The notes under the pieces were generated by a model. The model saw only the letters and a program-made list of their open reading frames with translations, was not told the origin of the DNA and did not search any database. Positions 29,321 to 36,458 of a stretch of 64,000 nucleotides of DNA are shown piece after piece. Numbering within the stretch: the stretch's first letter is position 1; every line of letters begins with the position of its first letter. The position numbers and the translations under genes were made by a program. Source of the DNA: Mycolicibacter virginiensis (GTDB taxonomy: Bacteria > Actinomycetota > Actinomycetes > Mycobacteriales > Mycobacteriaceae); contig NZ_CP092430.2 in NCBI RefSeq assembly GCF_022374935.2, positions 1,488,001-1,552,000 on the forward strand, read 5' to 3'.

Positions 29321-30376
29321 ATGGTTGTTGTTGGAGTCGATGTACACAAGCGGACCCACACCTGCGTCGCGGTCGACGAAGTGGGACGCAAGGTGGGTGA
29401 GAAGGTGGTCACAGCCACCACCTCCGGCCATGCCGAGGCAGTGATGTGGACCCGGGAACGTTTCGGGGCTGAGGTGGTGTGGGCGATCGAGGACTGTCGG
29501 CATCTATCGGCGCGGCTGGAGCGCGACCTGCTGGGCTTTGACCAGAAAGTGGTGCGGGTGCCACCGAAATTGATGGCCCAAACTCGTGCCTCGGCACGTA
29601 CTCGAGGCAAATCCGACCCGATTGACGCACTGGCGGTCGCCCGGGCATTTCTGCGCGAGCCGGATCTGCCGGTCGCCTCCCATGACGAAGTCTCGCGGGA
29701 GCTGAAGCTGCTGGTGGATCGCCGCGAAGTCCTTGTCGCGCAACGGACTGCAATGATCAACCGATTGGTGTGGCGGGTACACGAACTCGACCCCGAACGC
29801 GCACCTAAGGCTCGTTCGCTGAATCTGCCCAAGCACCGCACCATCCTCGGCTCTTGGCTGGCCACCATGGACGGCCTGGTCGCCGAGCTGGCCCGTGACG
29901 AGCTCACCGACATCACCCGGCTCACCGAGGCGATCAACGAGTTGGCCAAGCGGATCAGCGCACGCGTGCGTGCCGTCTGCCCGGCGTTGTTGGCGCTGCC
30001 GGGCTGCGGGGAGCTGACTGCGGCCAAGCTCGTCGGTGAAACCGCCGGGGTCGCCCGGTTCAAAAGTGAGGCAGCCTTCGCCCGCCACGCCGGAACCGCG
30101 CCCATCCCGGTGTGGTCGGGAAACACCGCCGGCCGCGTCCGCATGACCCGATCGGGCAACCGCCAACTCAACGCCGCCCTGCACCGCATCGCCATCACTC
30201 AAATCCGCCTCGACGGACTCGGGCAGGCCTACTATCGCAAACGCCTCGACGCCGGGGACTCCAACCGCGAAGCCCTGCGCTGCCTCAAACGCCGCCTGTG
30301 CCGCGTCGTCTTCGGGCGCCTCCACACCGACCACTACAACCGAACTCAGCCCTGCCAACAAGCAGCGGCTTGACAT
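29100..30376 (+). mobile_element. IS110-family insertion sequence (boundaries approximate)
   Basis: The element is defined by a complete IS110-type transposase gene. IS110 members have no clear terminal inverted repeats, so the exact ends cannot be set from sequence. The right end must lie between the transposase stop (30373) and the rphA start (30388). The left end lies somewhere after the 33-bp repeats. It sits directly upstream of rphA. Confidence 0.7.
29321..30373 (+). CDS. IS110-family transposase
   Basis: The protein of about 350 residues has the N-terminal RuvC-like DEDD domain (VVVGVDVHKRTHTCVAVDE, VVWAIEDCRHLSARLERDLL, KSDPIDALAVARAF) and the C-terminal Tnp2 domain with the helix-hairpin region LLALPGCGELTAAKLVGE and the catalytic-Ser region HAGTAPIPVWSGNTAGRVRM. 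The ATG at 29321 follows GGAGG at 29308-29312; an ATG at 29306 is in frame but has no such site. No disruption is seen, so the transposase appears intact. Confidence 0.93.
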   Translation: MVVVGVDVHKRTHTCVAVDEVGRKVGEKVVTATTSGHAEAVMWTRERFGAEVVWAIEDCRHLSARLERDLLGFDQKVVRVPPKLMAQTRASARTRGKSDPIDALAVARAFLREPDLPVASHDEVSRELKLLVDRREVLVAQRTAMINRLVWRVHELDPERAPKARSLNLPKHRTILGSWLATMDGLVAELARDELTDITRLTEAINELAKRISARVRAVCPALLALPGCGELTAAKLVGETAGVARFKSEAAFARHAGTAPIPVWSGNTAGRVRMTRSGNRQLNAALHRIAITQIRLDGLGQAYYRKRLDAGDSNREALRCLKRRLCRVVFGRLHTDHYNRTQPCQQAAA

Positions 30377-30387
30377 AGGAGAAACGC

Positions 30388-31167
30388 GTGTCCAAACGAG
30401 AAGACGGTCGCCTCGACGACGAGCTGCGCCCGGTCGTCATCACCCGCGGCTTTACCGCCAACCCGGCCGGATCGGTTCTGGTCGAATTCGGCAACACCCG
30501 GGTCATGTGCACGGCCAGCGTCACCGAAGGTGTACCGCGCTGGCGGAAGGGCTCCGGCCGCGGTTGGCTGACCGCCGAGTACGCCATGCTGCCTGCCGCC
30601 ACCCACACCCGCTCCGACCGCGAATCGGTCAAGGGCCGCGTCGGCGGGCGCACCCAGGAGATCAGCCGGCTGGTGGGGCGCTCGCTGCGTGCCTGCATCG
30701 ACCTGGCCGCGCTGGGGGAGAACACCATCGCGATCGACTGCGACGTACTGCAGGCCGACGGCGGCACCCGCACCGCGGCGATCACCGGCGCCTATGTGGC
30801 GCTCGCCGATGCGGTCACCTACCTGTCGGCCGCCGGCAAGTTGTCGGACCCCCGCCCGTTGTCGTGCGCGATCTCGGCCGTCAGCGTCGGCGTGGTCGAC
30901 GGCCGGGTCCGCGTCGACCTCCCCTATGAGGAGGACTCGCGCGCCGAGGTCGACATGAACGTGGTCGCCACCGACACCGGAACACTGGTGGAGATCCAAG
31001 GCACCGGTGAGGGTGCGACGTTCCCGCGCTCGACCCTGGACAAGATGCTCGACGCGGCGCTGGCCGCCTGCGAGAAGTTGTTCGTGGTGCAGCGCGAAGC
31101 GCTGGCGTTGCCGTATCCGGGCGTGCTGCCGGAGGGGCCGGCGCCGAAGAAGGCGTTCGGCAGCTGA
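30388..31167 (+). CDS. rphA: Ribonuclease PH
   Basis: A phosphorolytic 3'-5' exoribonuclease that trims tRNA 3' ends. The 259-residue protein begins [22 protein letters not shown] and contains [20 protein letters not shown] and [14 protein letters not shown], the RNase PH core. The start is a GTG 14 bp after the IS110 transposase stop, preceded by AGGAG. Native promoter sequence upstream may have been displaced by the IS insertion. Matches Rv1340. Confidence 0.96.
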   Translation: MSKREDGRLDDELRPVVITRGFTANPAGSVLVEFGNTRVMCTASVTEGVPRWRKGSGRGWLTAEYAMLPAATHTRSDRESVKGRVGGRTQEISRLVGRSLRACIDLAALGENTIAIDCDVLQADGGTRTAAITGAYVALADAVTYLSAAGKLSDPRPLSCAISAVSVGVVDGRVRVDLPYEEDSRAEVDMNVVATDTGTLVEIQGTGEGATFPRSTLDKMLDAALAACEKLFVVQREALALPYPGVLPEGPAPKKAFGS

Positions 31168-31175
31168 CCGCGCCG

Positions 31176-31784
31176 GTGACGCAACTGTTGGTCGCCAGCC
31201 GCAACCGCAAGAAGCTGGCCGAACTGAGCCGGGTGTTGGAGCACGCCGGGGTCTCGGGCGTGCAACTGGTGTCGCTCGATGAGGTGCCGCCGTATCCCGA
31301 AGCGCCGGAAACCGCGGCGACGTTCGAGGGCAACGCCCTGGCCAAAGCGCGTGACGGCTACGCGGCCACCGGATTACCTTGTGTCGCAGACGATTCGGGC
31401 CTGACCGTCGCGGCGCTCAACGGCATGCCGGGGGTGCTCTCGGCGCGCTGGTCGGGCAGTCACGGTAATGACGCGGCCAACACCGCCCTGTTGCTGGCGC
31501 AGTTGAGCGACGTGCCCGACGAGCGGCGTGGCGCGGCGTTCGTCTCCGCGTGCGCGCTGGTATGGGGCACCGGTCCCGAGCGCGAGGTGGTGGTGCGCGG
31601 CGAGTGGGCCGGCAGCATCGCTCGAGAACCGCACGGCGACGGCGGATTCGGCTACGACCCTGTGTTTGTGCCGGCGGGCACCGACCGCACCGCCGCGCAG
31701 TTGAGCCCGGCCGAAAAGGACGCCGCGTCGCACCGCGGCCGGGCGCTGGAGTTGCTGCTGCCGGCGCTGCGCTCGCTGGCGTAG
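31176..31784 (+). CDS. Non-canonical purine NTP pyrophosphatase (RdgB/HAM1, Rv1341-like)
   Basis: Removes ITP, dITP and XTP from the nucleotide pool. The 202-residue protein begins LLVASRNRKKLAEL and has the family core FEGNALAKARDGYAATG, CVADDSGLTVAALNGMPGV and GGFGYDPVFVPAG. Start is the GTG at 31176, 8 bp after rphA, so the two are probably co-transcribed. Confidence 0.94.
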   Translation: MTQLLVASRNRKKLAELSRVLEHAGVSGVQLVSLDEVPPYPEAPETAATFEGNALAKARDGYAATGLPCVADDSGLTVAALNGMPGVLSARWSGSHGNDAANTALLLAQLSDVPDERRGAAFVSACALVWGTGPEREVVVRGEWAGSIAREPHGDGGFGYDPVFVPAGTDRTAAQLSPAEKDAASHRGRALELLLPALRSLA

Positions 31785-31797
31785 CGCCGCCGCGGGC

Positions 31798-32139
31798 TCA
31801 GAGGTTGAACTGGGCCTTGATGTTTCGGGACTGGAAGTGCTCGACGATGATGCCGAGCAGGGGAATGGTGCCCGACAGCAGCACCCCCACGGTCTTGCCG
31901 AGCGGCCAGCGGACCTTGATCGCCAGGTTGAAAGCGGCCAGCAAGTAGGCGAAGTACACCCAGCCGTGGACCACGGCGATCCAGGTCGGCGGGTTGTCCA
32001 CCTTGACCACGTAGCGCATCACGATCTCGTAGCACAGGGCGATCAGCCAGATACCCGTTGCCCACGCCATCACCCGGTAGGGCAGCAGCGCGCTGCGGAT
32101 CTTGTCGGCGGGAGCGGCCTGGGCGGGGGAGGAGGTCAT
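31798..32139 (-). CDS. DUF3817 membrane protein (Rv1342c-like)
   Basis: A 113-residue protein with three hydrophobic segments and the family pattern RVMAWATGIWLIALCYEIVMRY and WIAVVHGWVYFAYLLAAFNL, KVRWPLGKT. It is a DUF3817 integral membrane protein with unknown role. Its start overlaps the stop of lprD by 4 bp. Confidence 0.85.
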   Translation of the reverse strand: MTSSPAQAAPADKIRSALLPYRVMAWATGIWLIALCYEIVMRYVVKVDNPPTWIAVVHGWVYFAYLLAAFNLAIKVRWPLGKTVGVLLSGTIPLLGIIVEHFQSRNIKAQFNL

Positions 32140-32507
32140 GCGGTGTTCCTGTTCTGTCGGTCGTTCTCGGAGAGCTCGGCCAAATAGGCGTTGTACTCCC
32201 GCATCGCGGGGTCATCGGTGGGGGCAGCGGCTGCGGGCCGCTCCGGCAGCAGCCCAGCGGGTATCTCGGTCACCGTGTCTTCGGGGTGCAGCTCGGGCGG
32301 CTCTTCTTCGTAGCGGACGAACTTGCGGTAGGCGTACACGCAGAACCAGGCGAACAGCGGCCACTGCAGCGCGTAGCCGAGATTCTGGAACGTGCCGTTG
32401 ACCTCTTGGAACCGGCTCCACTGCCACCAGCCCAGCAACAGGCACGCGCTGGCAGCGACGATCACCAGCACAACCAGTGCGGGTCTCCGACGCCGTGTAG
32501 TGGACAC
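32136..32507 (-). CDS. lprD: LprD-like membrane/lipoprotein (Rv1343c-like)
   Basis: A 123-residue protein with a basic start, one hydrophobic segment containing a Cys (VIVAASACLLLGWWQW) and a second membrane segment (LQWPLFAWFCVYAYRKFV), then an acidic tail. The M. tuberculosis homologue is called LprD; whether the Cys is really lipidated is uncertain because the segment could equally be a plain membrane anchor. The start is the GTG at 32507. It is first of a two-gene unit with the DUF3817 gene. Confidence 0.75.
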   Translation of the reverse strand: MSTTRRRRPALVVLVIVAASACLLLGWWQWSRFQEVNGTFQNLGYALQWPLFAWFCVYAYRKFVRYEEEPPELHPEDTVTEIPAGLLPERPAAAAPTDDPAMREYNAYLAELSENDRQNRNTA

Positions 32508-32541
32508 CCCATGACGGTACCGCGCGTCGGCGGGAATGCCG

Positions 32542-33275
32542 TCAGGACTTCGGGCCGACGAACTCGTCAAGCCGCGCGGTAGCAGCCTTCCGGTAGACGG
32601 CGATCTCATACCTGCTGTTCTGCGTCCATGGAATTCCGAGGCGATCCAGGGCAGCGCAGTACAGGCCGCGGATGTCATCGGACCGGTTGGAGAAGTGGTA
32701 GCGCACACTGCGCACGCCGCGGTCGTTGGCCACCACTCGGCAGCCGTCGCTGTCGATCAGGCCGCGGATGAATTCCTCGGTTGCCTGGTTGACCAGGGCT
32801 CGCTGCCATGGTTCCAGCCGGATCGGCCGGTGGTGCTTCTTGCCGGGACGTGCTGCGGGAAGAGACACGGCCAGTGCTTGGAATACAGGTAGACCTCGGC
32901 GCAATTGTCGGAACGCGAGTACGCTGCCGCACGCTGCCCTGATGTAACTGCGTCGATCGTCCTCTTGCACCGCTCGATGATGTCCGGGTACTTGGCATCG
33001 AGAGTGATTCTGAGACGCCATACTCGGCCGTACCGGGAGATGCAGCCGTCACCTAGGTAGAGGCCGAGCAGATAGCTGTAACCGTTCGGGGGCAGGCTGG
33101 CAAAGTCGTGGACGCAATGCGAGGAAGTGGAAGATTGGCGGCGCAAAACTTGCGGCCGGCATCTCCAGTCCCGAACGGTGCGTCGAGGAATAGAGGTCTG
33201 TCGTGCGATAGCACAGTCGTTGAGGCCCGCCGCGATAAGTCGCTGTACAGCGCCGAACTCCTCGGTGGGTCGCAT
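32542..33275 (-). pseudogene. Frameshifted HTH / LAGLIDADG-like DNA-binding protein
   Basis: Read from the ATG at 33275, the first frame gives MRPTEEFGAVQRLIAAG, an HTH (DCAIARQTSIPRRTVRDWR), then YSYLLGLYLGDGCISRYGRVWRL, which resembles a LAGLIDADG homing-endonuclease half (LGLYLGDG). The match to the mycobacterial family continues to FPQH and then shifts to another frame, continuing KKHHRPIRLEPWQRALVNQATEEFIRGLIDSDGCR (second half, GLIDSDG) to the end VGPKS. One missing base near 32850 explains the shift. The gene may be truly broken or the base may be a sequence error. It lies next to tRNA-Leu. Confidence 0.75.
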
Positions 33276-33364
33276 GGTCCCGCCTTTCCGCCCGTTGTAT
33301 CCCAACGTAGTTCGGAACACCGACAGATTTTTCGGTCGGCTGGCCCGGTAGGATTCGTACGTCC

Positions 33365-33448
33365 GCGGGCGTGATGGAATTGGCAGACATGATGGCTTTA
33401 GGTGCCATTGCTCGAAAGAGCGTGAGGGTTCGAGTCCCTCCGCCCGCA
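33365..33448 (+). tRNA. tRNA-Leu (anticodon UAG)
   Basis: The acceptor stem GCGGGCG (33365-33371) pairs with CGCCCGC (33441-33447), followed by the discriminator A. The anticodon stem-loop is ATGGC-TTTAGGT-GCCAT with anticodon TAG, and the T arm is GAGGGTTCGAGTCCCTC. The long variable arm (TGCTCGAAAGAGCG) marks a class II tRNA. No encoded CCA. Confidence 0.95.
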
Positions 33449-33533
33449 CAATTTCGACCTGATTTCCCCGTGTCATCAGCGCACGTCGGTGCCAGAATGG
33501 ACATCGAAGTCCCCACTGGATTGGTGCAGCATC

Positions 33534-33908
33534 ATGAACCGACGGCTGGTCGCAACGGTGTTCAGTGCGGTGCTGGCGGGCGTCGCCCTGGCGTCCGCTC
33601 CCGCGGCGTCGGCCGACCCCAGCGACCAAGACCAGGTGTTCTTCGACGAACTGCAGCAACAGGGGCTGCACCCCGACTACGCCAAGCAGGTCTGCGGCAG
33701 TATCAAGTGTGAGCCGCTGCGCAGTCTGATGGTGCAGGAGGGCCACTCGGTCTGCGTGGCGCTGAGCGATTCGCCCCGGCTGGTGCCCGTCTCGGTCATC
33801 GCGAATCTGCAAGTGTCACCCGCCGAAGCGCACGCCATCATCAACGCGGCTCGGGATGCCTATTGCCCGCAGTTGCCGGATCCTTATCTACGTGTACCGG
33901 GGCGCTGA
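33534..33908 (+). CDS. Small secreted protein (DUF732-like)
   Basis: A 124-residue protein with a Sec signal peptide (MNRRLVATVFSAVLAGVALA, cleavage likely at ASA-DP). The mature part has QVFFDELQQQGL, a Cys pair (VCGSIKC), HSVCVALSDSPRLV and a final Cys in DAYCPQL, resembling the DUF732-type mycobacterial secreted proteins. Role unknown. Confidence 0.75.
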   Translation: MNRRLVATVFSAVLAGVALASAPAASADPSDQDQVFFDELQQQGLHPDYAKQVCGSIKCEPLRSLMVQEGHSVCVALSDSPRLVPVSVIANLQVSPAEAHAIINAARDAYCPQLPDPYLRVPGR

Positions 33909-33913
33909 TTAGT

Positions 33914-35170
33914 TCAACGCTCGGACACGGCCACGGGTATGGGCGTTTCCCCGAACGTCTCGGAGTCTCGGGCCTTGCGTGCGTAGATCACCACGCCGAC
34001 AGCGGCCACCGCCCAAACGACGTACTGCAACGTCCACGCCAGCCGGAACGCCGCGAATGAATAGCCGCCAGCCATGGCGATAACCATCCCCATCGCCTGC
34101 ATGATGAGCAGGGTGGCGATGAAGCCGCCGGTGTTGACCATGCCTTGCGCGGTGCCCAACGCGGCTGGCGGGTTGTAGGTGCGGGCGAAGTCGAAGGCCA
34201 GCATCGATACCGGCTGACCCGCCGAGATCACCAGGATCAGCACCACCAGCAACCAATGCGGCGCGGGGTGCGGCATCGCCAACAGCACCGTCCAGGTCAC
34301 CGCGATCAGCGCCATCATGGTCAGCGCCACACGCGACCGGTGCCCCGGCCAGCGCCCCGAGATCGTTCCGACCAGGAGCCCCACCACGATGAAGGGCAGC
34401 ACCGACAGCGTCAGCGCCGCACCCGCCACACCGCGCGAAAGACCCTGCGCGGTGGTCAGATAGGGCACCCCCCACATCAGTGCGAACACGCCGGGGGAGA
34501 AAGCGTTGCCCATGTGGGTGAAAAAGCCCGCCTTGGTCCCCGGCCGCGACCACACCGTTTTGATCTCACCGAACGCGTCGCCAAAGCTCCGCGCGTGCAC
34601 GGCAGCCGGCGCCCCCGGCGGGGCGTCGCGGGTCACCGCGAGTGTCAGCATGCCGGCGAACAGACCGAGCCCCGCGGCCGAGAGGTAGGCGGCCGTCCAG
34701 CCGCCGTGCAGCAGGATTGCCAGGAACGGCACCGCCGAGAGGAACTGACCGAACTGGCCGCAGATGCCGGTCAGCTGGGTGAGCAGCGGAACACGCTTGG
34801 GCGCAAACCAATTGGGCAGCAGTCGGATGACCGAGATGAAGATGAACGAGTCGCCCAGGCCGATGACGCCGTACGCGCCGACCGCGGTGGCAAGCGAATG
34901 GGTCAGCGACAGCGTCAATTGGGCAGCGGAGAGAACAAGGACGCCGGTAGCGATCATCACTCGGGGCCCGAAGCGGTCCAGCAGCACTCCGGCCGGAATC
35001 TGCATGGCGGCGTAGACGATCAACTGCACGATCACGAACGACGACAGCGTGCTCGGACCGGCGTGGAAGCGATCGGCGGCGTCGAGGCCCGAGACTCCGA
35101 AGGTGGTTCGGTCCAGCACGGCCACCAAATAGGACAGCAGGCCGGTGCCCCACACGATCCAGGGACGCAA
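33914..35170 (-). CDS. Major facilitator superfamily transporter
   Basis: A 12-helix MFS permease of about 418 residues. RPWIVWGTGLLSYLVAVLDR is the first helix and GVLLDRFGPRVMIATGVLV is the conserved loop 2-3 motif. Substrate cannot be predicted. The TTG at 35170 gives the usual family start; an in-frame GTG about 70 bp upstream is an alternative and would contain the 12-bp tandem repeat. It is divergent from the DUF1906 gene. Confidence 0.85.
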   Translation of the reverse strand: MRPWIVWGTGLLSYLVAVLDRTTFGVSGLDAADRFHAGPSTLSSFVIVQLIVYAAMQIPAGVLLDRFGPRVMIATGVLVLSAAQLTLSLTHSLATAVGAYGVIGLGDSFIFISVIRLLPNWFAPKRVPLLTQLTGICGQFGQFLSAVPFLAILLHGGWTAAYLSAAGLGLFAGMLTLAVTRDAPPGAPAAVHARSFGDAFGEIKTVWSRPGTKAGFFTHMGNAFSPGVFALMWGVPYLTTAQGLSRGVAGAALTLSVLPFIVVGLLVGTISGRWPGHRSRVALTMMALIAVTWTVLLAMPHPAPHWLLVVLILVISAGQPVSMLAFDFARTYNPPAALGTAQGMVNTGGFIATLLIMQAMGMVIAMAGGYSFAAFRLAWTLQYVVWAVAAVGVVIYARKARDSETFGETPIPVAVSER

Positions 35171-35184
35171 TTCGGGCCTACCTT

Positions 35185-35208
35185 GTCTGTCTATTGGTCT
35201 GTCTATTG
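35185..35208. repeat. Tandem 12-bp repeat upstream of the MFS gene
   Basis: GTCTGTCTATTG is present twice, head to tail, at 35185-35196 and 35197-35208, in the region between the divergent MFS and DUF1906 genes. It may be a replication-slippage duplication or a doubled regulator site. Confidence 0.7.
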
Positions 35209-35303
35209 CAGGACACGGGCTATGGTCGCACACGATTTCGGCGTGGTTTTCGCCGGTGACCGGCCAAAACCGCGCCGAAGTCTGTCCTAGTCTGTGTCGC
35301 GTG

Positions 35304-36023
35304 ATGATTTCACGGCGCGACGTGTTCAAACTCGCCGCGGCGGTCCCTGCGGCGGCCGGCTTCGGTGCCGGCGTTTCGGCGCTGCTCGCCGCCGCCGCCG
35401 AGGCGGCGCCGCTGGGCATTCTGCTGGACTATTCGGCCGGGGTCTTGTCGGCCGACGCGATCAAGGCGTCCGGCGCTGCCGGTGCTATCCGCTATGTGTC
35501 GGACCGTCGGCCCGGCGCTGACTGGATGCTCGGCAAGCCGATACAGCTGGCCGAGGCGCGTGACCTGCAGGAGAACGGACTCACGGTCGTCTCCTGCTAC
35601 CAGTTCGGAAAGCAGGCGACCGCGGACTGGCTGGGCGGCCAGGACGCCGGTGTGGACCACGCCAAGCGTGGCGCACAGTTGCACACGGCGGCCGGCGGCC
35701 CGGACAGTGCGCCGATCTACGCCTCCATCGACGACAACCCGTCCTTTGAGCAGTACAAAGAGCAGGTCGCTCCTTACCTGCGGGGCTGGCAGTCCGTGGT
35801 CGGGCCGGAGCGCACCGGCGTCTACGCCAACTCCAAGACCATTGAGTGGGCCCTGCAAGACGGTCTGGGCTCCTGCTTCTGGCAACACAACTTCGGTTCA
35901 CCCGGCGGTGTCGCCCATCCGGCGGCCAACTTGCATCAGGTGGAGATCGACAGGCGCACGGTCGGCGGCGTTGGTGTGGACATTAACGAGATCCTGGTGC
36001 CCCAGTTCGGTCAGTGGGTCTGA
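35304..36023 (+). CDS. Tat-exported DUF1906 glycoside-hydrolase-like protein (Rv2525c-like)
   Basis: A 239-residue exported protein. The N-terminus MISRRDVFKLAAAVPAAAGF is a Tat signal with the twin arginines. The mature domain starts LGILLDYSAGVLSADAIKASG and contains IRYVSDRR, VVSCYQF, APIYASIDDNP and CFWQHNF, the DUF1906 (GH25-like) TIM-barrel pattern. The M. tuberculosis homologue Rv2525c is linked to the fas locus, and here the gene is 435 bp upstream of fas, but on the same strand as fas. Confidence 0.9.
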   Translation: MISRRDVFKLAAAVPAAAGFGAGVSALLAAAAEAAPLGILLDYSAGVLSADAIKASGAAGAIRYVSDRRPGADWMLGKPIQLAEARDLQENGLTVVSCYQFGKQATADWLGGQDAGVDHAKRGAQLHTAAGGPDSAPIYASIDDNPSFEQYKEQVAPYLRGWQSVVGPERTGVYANSKTIEWALQDGLGSCFWQHNFGSPGGVAHPAANLHQVEIDRRTVGGVGVDINEILVPQFGQWV

Positions 36024-36458
36024 CCAAGCCCCGGGCCGCCGCCCGTCCAGCAAACTAGCTCCGGGTCGGGCTGCGCAGGGCTGGGATCGCCGGGCTCGTT
36101 CGAGCTCGCAGCCTCCGGCGCCGCCAAAGCCAGTTGGCCCGCCTGATTCATACATAACGATTAGATAACAATGCAGCCTTGATCTGCGTCGTTATGGCTA
36201 CTCGACCGTAACCCCACGCATGCAGGACGTTTGTCCTGGATCGTTCCAGCCGTCGTCGAGCCCCGTGATATCCGGGGCTGGGTTACCCGAGCGTAGAACT
36301 CACCAGTAACCAATTTGCTGCCGAAACGGCACAGGTTCTTATGACACTCTTACGGCTGTAGCGCGGCCGCGAACACGCGAGAACCCGCAGATGGGCCGGT
36401 CATTCCGGCAGCCGTCGATGAAGACGCGACATTAACCACGGCAGGGGAGATACATAAC
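36024..36458. promoter_or_regulatory. Intergenic region containing the fas-acpS promoter
   Basis: No gene is visible in these 435 bp. The first part has GC-rich hairpin-prone sequence after the DUF1906 stop, followed by an AT-rich stretch near 36150-36200 (ACGATTAGATAACAATGC) and a second near 36335-36350. GGGGAGA at 36444-36450 is the ribosome-binding site for fas. In mycobacteria fas is controlled by FasR; I could not assign its binding site with confidence. Confidence 0.5.

Noticed and set aside
33365..33448. tRNA-Leu as the attachment site of the integrative element
   Set aside because: The element's boundaries are set by the 11-bp repeat in bcp, and the integrase is a serine recombinase, which does not usually use tRNA genes. 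No duplicated tRNA 3' end is seen.
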